Below are positions 15,198 through 16,573 of a stretch of DNA of 16,573 nucleotides, one piece after another. Below the pieces are notes generated by a model, which did no database searches, had not been told where the DNA came from, and saw only the letters and a list, made by a program, of their open reading frames with translations. Position 1 is the first letter of the stretch, and each line of letters starts with the position of its first letter. Source of the DNA: Sulfuricellaceae bacterium (GTDB lineage: Bacteria; Pseudomonadota; Gammaproteobacteria; Burkholderiales; UBA9220). Location of the stretch: positions 1-16,573 of the forward strand of contig JAIOJO010000421.1 in assembly GCA_019911985.1 (NCBI GenBank). The letters run 5' to 3'. Both the position numbers and the translations under genes were made by a program.

Positions 15198-15742
15198 CGT
15201 CCGCCGCGCATGGCCTGAATATGATGCCGGTGCTGGCGGAAAACCATGCGTTCCAGCCCATCCTGGCATTCCTCGCTGAGATGGGTGAGCGAGGCCGTCA
15301 CCTGTTTGCCTTCAGCCAAGGACGTCACCGCAACGACGCTAGCTGGCAATTGCAGGGGCTGGGGTAGGCTAGGGTTGATATGCAGCGTAAGGCTTATCGC
15401 CTCGCCCACTTCGGGCGCATCGTCCGCAATCCAGGCAATTTCCCCCGCACTGAGCGCCACCGAGCAGGGTTCCGGCTGGCTGCCGCCCAGGGCGGCGACC
15501 TTGGCGAGCAACAGGATTGCGAGATCGATCTTGGCCTCTAGCCTTTCGAGAATTTTCCCTGTCCCCACGCCGCCTTCCGTCGGTTCGCCCAGCCTATTCT
15601 CAAAGGCCGCCATGGCGCGCAACAGCACCGCGTTGGTATGCATCCAGTCGCCCAGTTCTTCCGGCGTGGGCGTAACGCCGCCCTGCCAGTGCAAGGGCAG
15701 GCGGGCCTCGAAAAAAATCGACGAGAAACGGCTGGTATCCAT
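15194..15742 (-). CDS. atypical (tetrameric-type) PilZ-domain protein
   Basis: This 182-residue cytoplasmic protein resembles the atypical PilZ family described from Xanthomonas, whose long coiled helix drives tetramer formation. The N-terminal part (FEARLPLHWQG) leads into a leucine-rich helix, ILERLEAKIDLAILLLAKVAAL (64-85), with heptad-like spacing. A beta-rich section follows (LSAGEIAWIADDAPEVGEAI, HINPSLPQPLQLPASVV), and then a tail, LERMVFRQHRHHIQAM (163-178), like the C-terminus of that family. The RxxxR and DxSxxG c-di-GMP motifs are missing. The start at 15742 is chosen because AAGGAA lies just before it. The frame stays open upstream to 15889, but those 49 residues show no family match and cover a promoter-like sequence. 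It converges with the transporter gene. Confidence 0.7.
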   Translation of the reverse strand: MDTSRFSSIFFEARLPLHWQGGVTPTPEELGDWMHTNAVLLRAMAAFENRLGEPTEGGVGTGKILERLEAKIDLAILLLAKVAALGGSQPEPCSVALSAGEIAWIADDAPEVGEAISLTLHINPSLPQPLQLPASVVAVTSLAEGKQVTASLTHLSEECQDGLERMVFRQHRHHIQAMRGGR

Positions 15743-15769
15743 GGGGGTATTTCCTTGGTGTATCCGTTG

Positions 15770-15798
15770 AAATTCCGCCTTTGTGGCGGGGATGTCAA
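15770..15798 (-). promoter_or_regulatory. candidate promoter of the atypical PilZ gene
   Basis: A perfect -35 hexamer TTGACA (15798-15793, - strand) is followed 17 bases later by a poor -10 match, GAATTT (15775-15770). The inverted repeat CCGCC/GGCGG (15775-15779 and 15785-15789) lies in the spacer and could be a regulator site. Transcription would begin about 20 bases before the chosen ATG. Confidence 0.35.
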
Positions 15799-15948
15799 CG
15801 CTATGGCGGCATTCTACGCTTTTCCCCCAGGGGGCGTTTGCGTAGAGACGGCTATCCGCTTTAGAAGGCGCATAGCCGAATTTTTGCACCCTATGCAGCA
15901 GGGCTTATCTCCCACATGCCCGAGTTTTTGGTGCATGGGGGGCGAGGC

Positions 15949-16446
15949 TTAGTGTACCGGCATGTAAGCGTATCCCTTGTTTTCTAGGATGATCGTGTTT
16001 TCGAAGACGTTATCTTCGATGACCGCAAAGGGTTGAACATTATCCTTTTCTATTTTTCCACGGTCCATGGCGATAGAGCAGATTTCGATTTTCATTCCAT
16101 CACCCTTCATGGATTCCAGGGTCGATTGGGTTTGCGGGAGCTTTTCCAATTTATCCTTTTCGAATTTGGTGCCGGCTAGGGACTTGGTGGCGAATTTTGC
16201 AGCAGGCCCGTGGATCACCAAGACGAAGTCCGGTTTGATTCCGCGTTTTTTTAGGCTTTCTGCTGTTTGGCGAATCAGGTCTATGCGGTCGAGAAAGGTT
16301 TTTTCATCCCCAGTTGTAATGTCCCAAACCGCCTTGGCTTTTTTGACGCCGGCGAAATCGCTGCCGATAGAAGGCGCGCTTCCAAGCAAGGCGAGGCCGA
16401 ACAGGCCGACGGCGAACAGCGATTTGATTTTTGTTTTCTTTTTCAT
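15949..16446 (-). CDS. exported DsrE/DsrF-like family protein
   Basis: This 165-residue protein has a basic N-terminus (MKKKTKIK), a hydrophobic core (9-23) and a likely signal-peptide cleavage region around residues 23-29, so it is probably periplasmic. The mature part has the DsrE/DsrF-like alpha/beta pattern: AVWDITTGDEKTFLDRIDLI (39-58), PDFVLVIHGPAAKF (72-85), KIEICSIAMDRG (119-130) with the only cysteine, Cys123, and an ENKGYAYMP tail (155-163). Cytoplasmic DsrE relatives carry sulfur on a cysteine; whether this exported form does so is unproven. AGGAGA stands just before the ATG. No sulfur-oxidation genes are visible nearby. Confidence 0.8.
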   Translation of the reverse strand: MKKKTKIKSLFAVGLFGLALLGSAPSIGSDFAGVKKAKAVWDITTGDEKTFLDRIDLIRQTAESLKKRGIKPDFVLVIHGPAAKFATKSLAGTKFEKDKLEKLPQTQSTLESMKGDGMKIEICSIAMDRGKIEKDNVQPFAVIEDNVFENTIILENKGYAYMPVH

Positions 16447-16492
16447 GGTGTCTCTCCTGATGATAAGCGGCTGGGGTAGATGGCCGCTGTCG

Positions 16493-16506
16493 CTTGCAGC
16501 CGCAAG
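16493..16506. repeat. small hairpin upstream of the DsrE-like gene
   Basis: CTTGC and GCAAG form a perfect 5-bp stem around the tetraloop AGCC, within the wider imperfect repeat CGCTTGC...AAGCG. It would lie in the 5' leader or promoter region of the DsrE-like gene. No role can be assigned. Confidence 0.35.
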
Positions 16507-16514
16507 TAAGCGAC

Positions 16515-16534
16515 GCGGGTACTAGCGGGTACTA
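16515..16534. repeat. tandem 10-bp direct repeat
   Basis: GCGGGTACTA occurs twice back to back (16515-16524 and 16525-16534), about 70 bases upstream of the DsrE-like gene. The 10-base period is close to one DNA turn, so it could be a pair of binding sites on the same helix face. It could also be a replication-slippage duplication. Confidence 0.6.
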
Positions 16535-16550
16535 TGGTTGTAGTGCTTTG

Positions 16551-16569
16551 GCGGCAATCCAATTGCCGC
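16551..16569. repeat. 8-bp inverted repeat at the right edge
   Basis: GCGGCAAT (16551-16558) and ATTGCCGC (16562-16569) form a perfect stem around CCA. It lies at the end of the window, so its context is cut off. It could be the terminator stem of a gene to the right, a REP-like element or an operator. Confidence 0.45.
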
Positions 16570-16573
16570 GATT

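Noticed and set aside
15743..15889. N-terminal extension of the atypical PilZ gene by 49 residues
   Set aside because: The extension has no family-like sequence and runs through a TTGACA promoter candidate. The ATG at 15742 has a good ribosome binding site.
15911..15940. Hairpin downstream of the DsrE-like gene (GCATGGGG with CCCACATGC, one bulge) as its terminator
   Set aside because: On the coding strand it is not followed by a T run, and the stem contains a bulge. It is too weak to call.

Overview
This window looks like the chromosome of a free-living gammaproteobacterium. The left-hand gene order, fabF - pabC - mltG - tmk - holB - pilZ - tatD, is the classic gammaproteobacterial block. 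E. coli has it without pilZ, and Pseudomonas-type genomes have it with pilZ. The succinylase lysine/diaminopimelate genes and the YffB-DapE pair also fit. A methanotroph-like or other environmental lineage is possible, but that is inference; the sequence has no lineage-specific marker.

Left block, + strand, 1-6785. The 3' end of fabF (fatty-acid elongation) is followed by a GC-rich hairpin. Then comes a tightly packed run: pabC (folate), mltG (peptidoglycan chain release), tmk (dTMP kinase), holB (DNA polymerase III delta'), pilZ (type IV pilus) and tatD (metal-dependent hydrolase). Several genes overlap or are separated by a few bases, so this is very probably one operon. It ends with a less typical member, a putatively exported ankyrin-repeat protein with a C-terminal NTF2-like domain. 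Its repeat region is an exact-length 187-residue internal duplication.

Middle block, - strand, 14154 down to 6880. The genes in transcription order are dapC, dapD, an asparagine-synthase-like amidotransferase of the N-acetylglutaminylglutamine (NAGGN) type, a Phd-type antitoxin with a PIN/VapC toxin, yffB (ArsC/Spx-like), dapE and prmB. Three steps of the succinylase branch of lysine biosynthesis (DapD, DapC, DapE) are therefore clustered. The toxin-antitoxin cassette interrupts the cluster and carries its own good sigma70 promoter with a repeat-containing operator candidate.

Right block, 14155-16573. A DMT/EamA transporter gene (+) diverges from dapC, with a perfect 14-bp palindrome just before its ribosome binding site. 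It converges on, and shares a CTAG stop overlap with, a small - strand gene that resembles the atypical tetrameric PilZ (c-di-GMP-linked) family. Next is a - strand gene for an exported DsrE/DsrF-like protein. The last ~130 bases are non-coding and hold a tandem 10-bp repeat and two hairpins.

No tRNA, rRNA, CRISPR array, transposase or integrase was seen. No intergenic stretch exceeds about 210 bases. Most of the window is core metabolism. The accessory-like elements are the toxin-antitoxin cassette, the ankyrin-NTF2 protein, the NAGGN-type amidotransferase in its unusual setting, and the two small genes at the right end.
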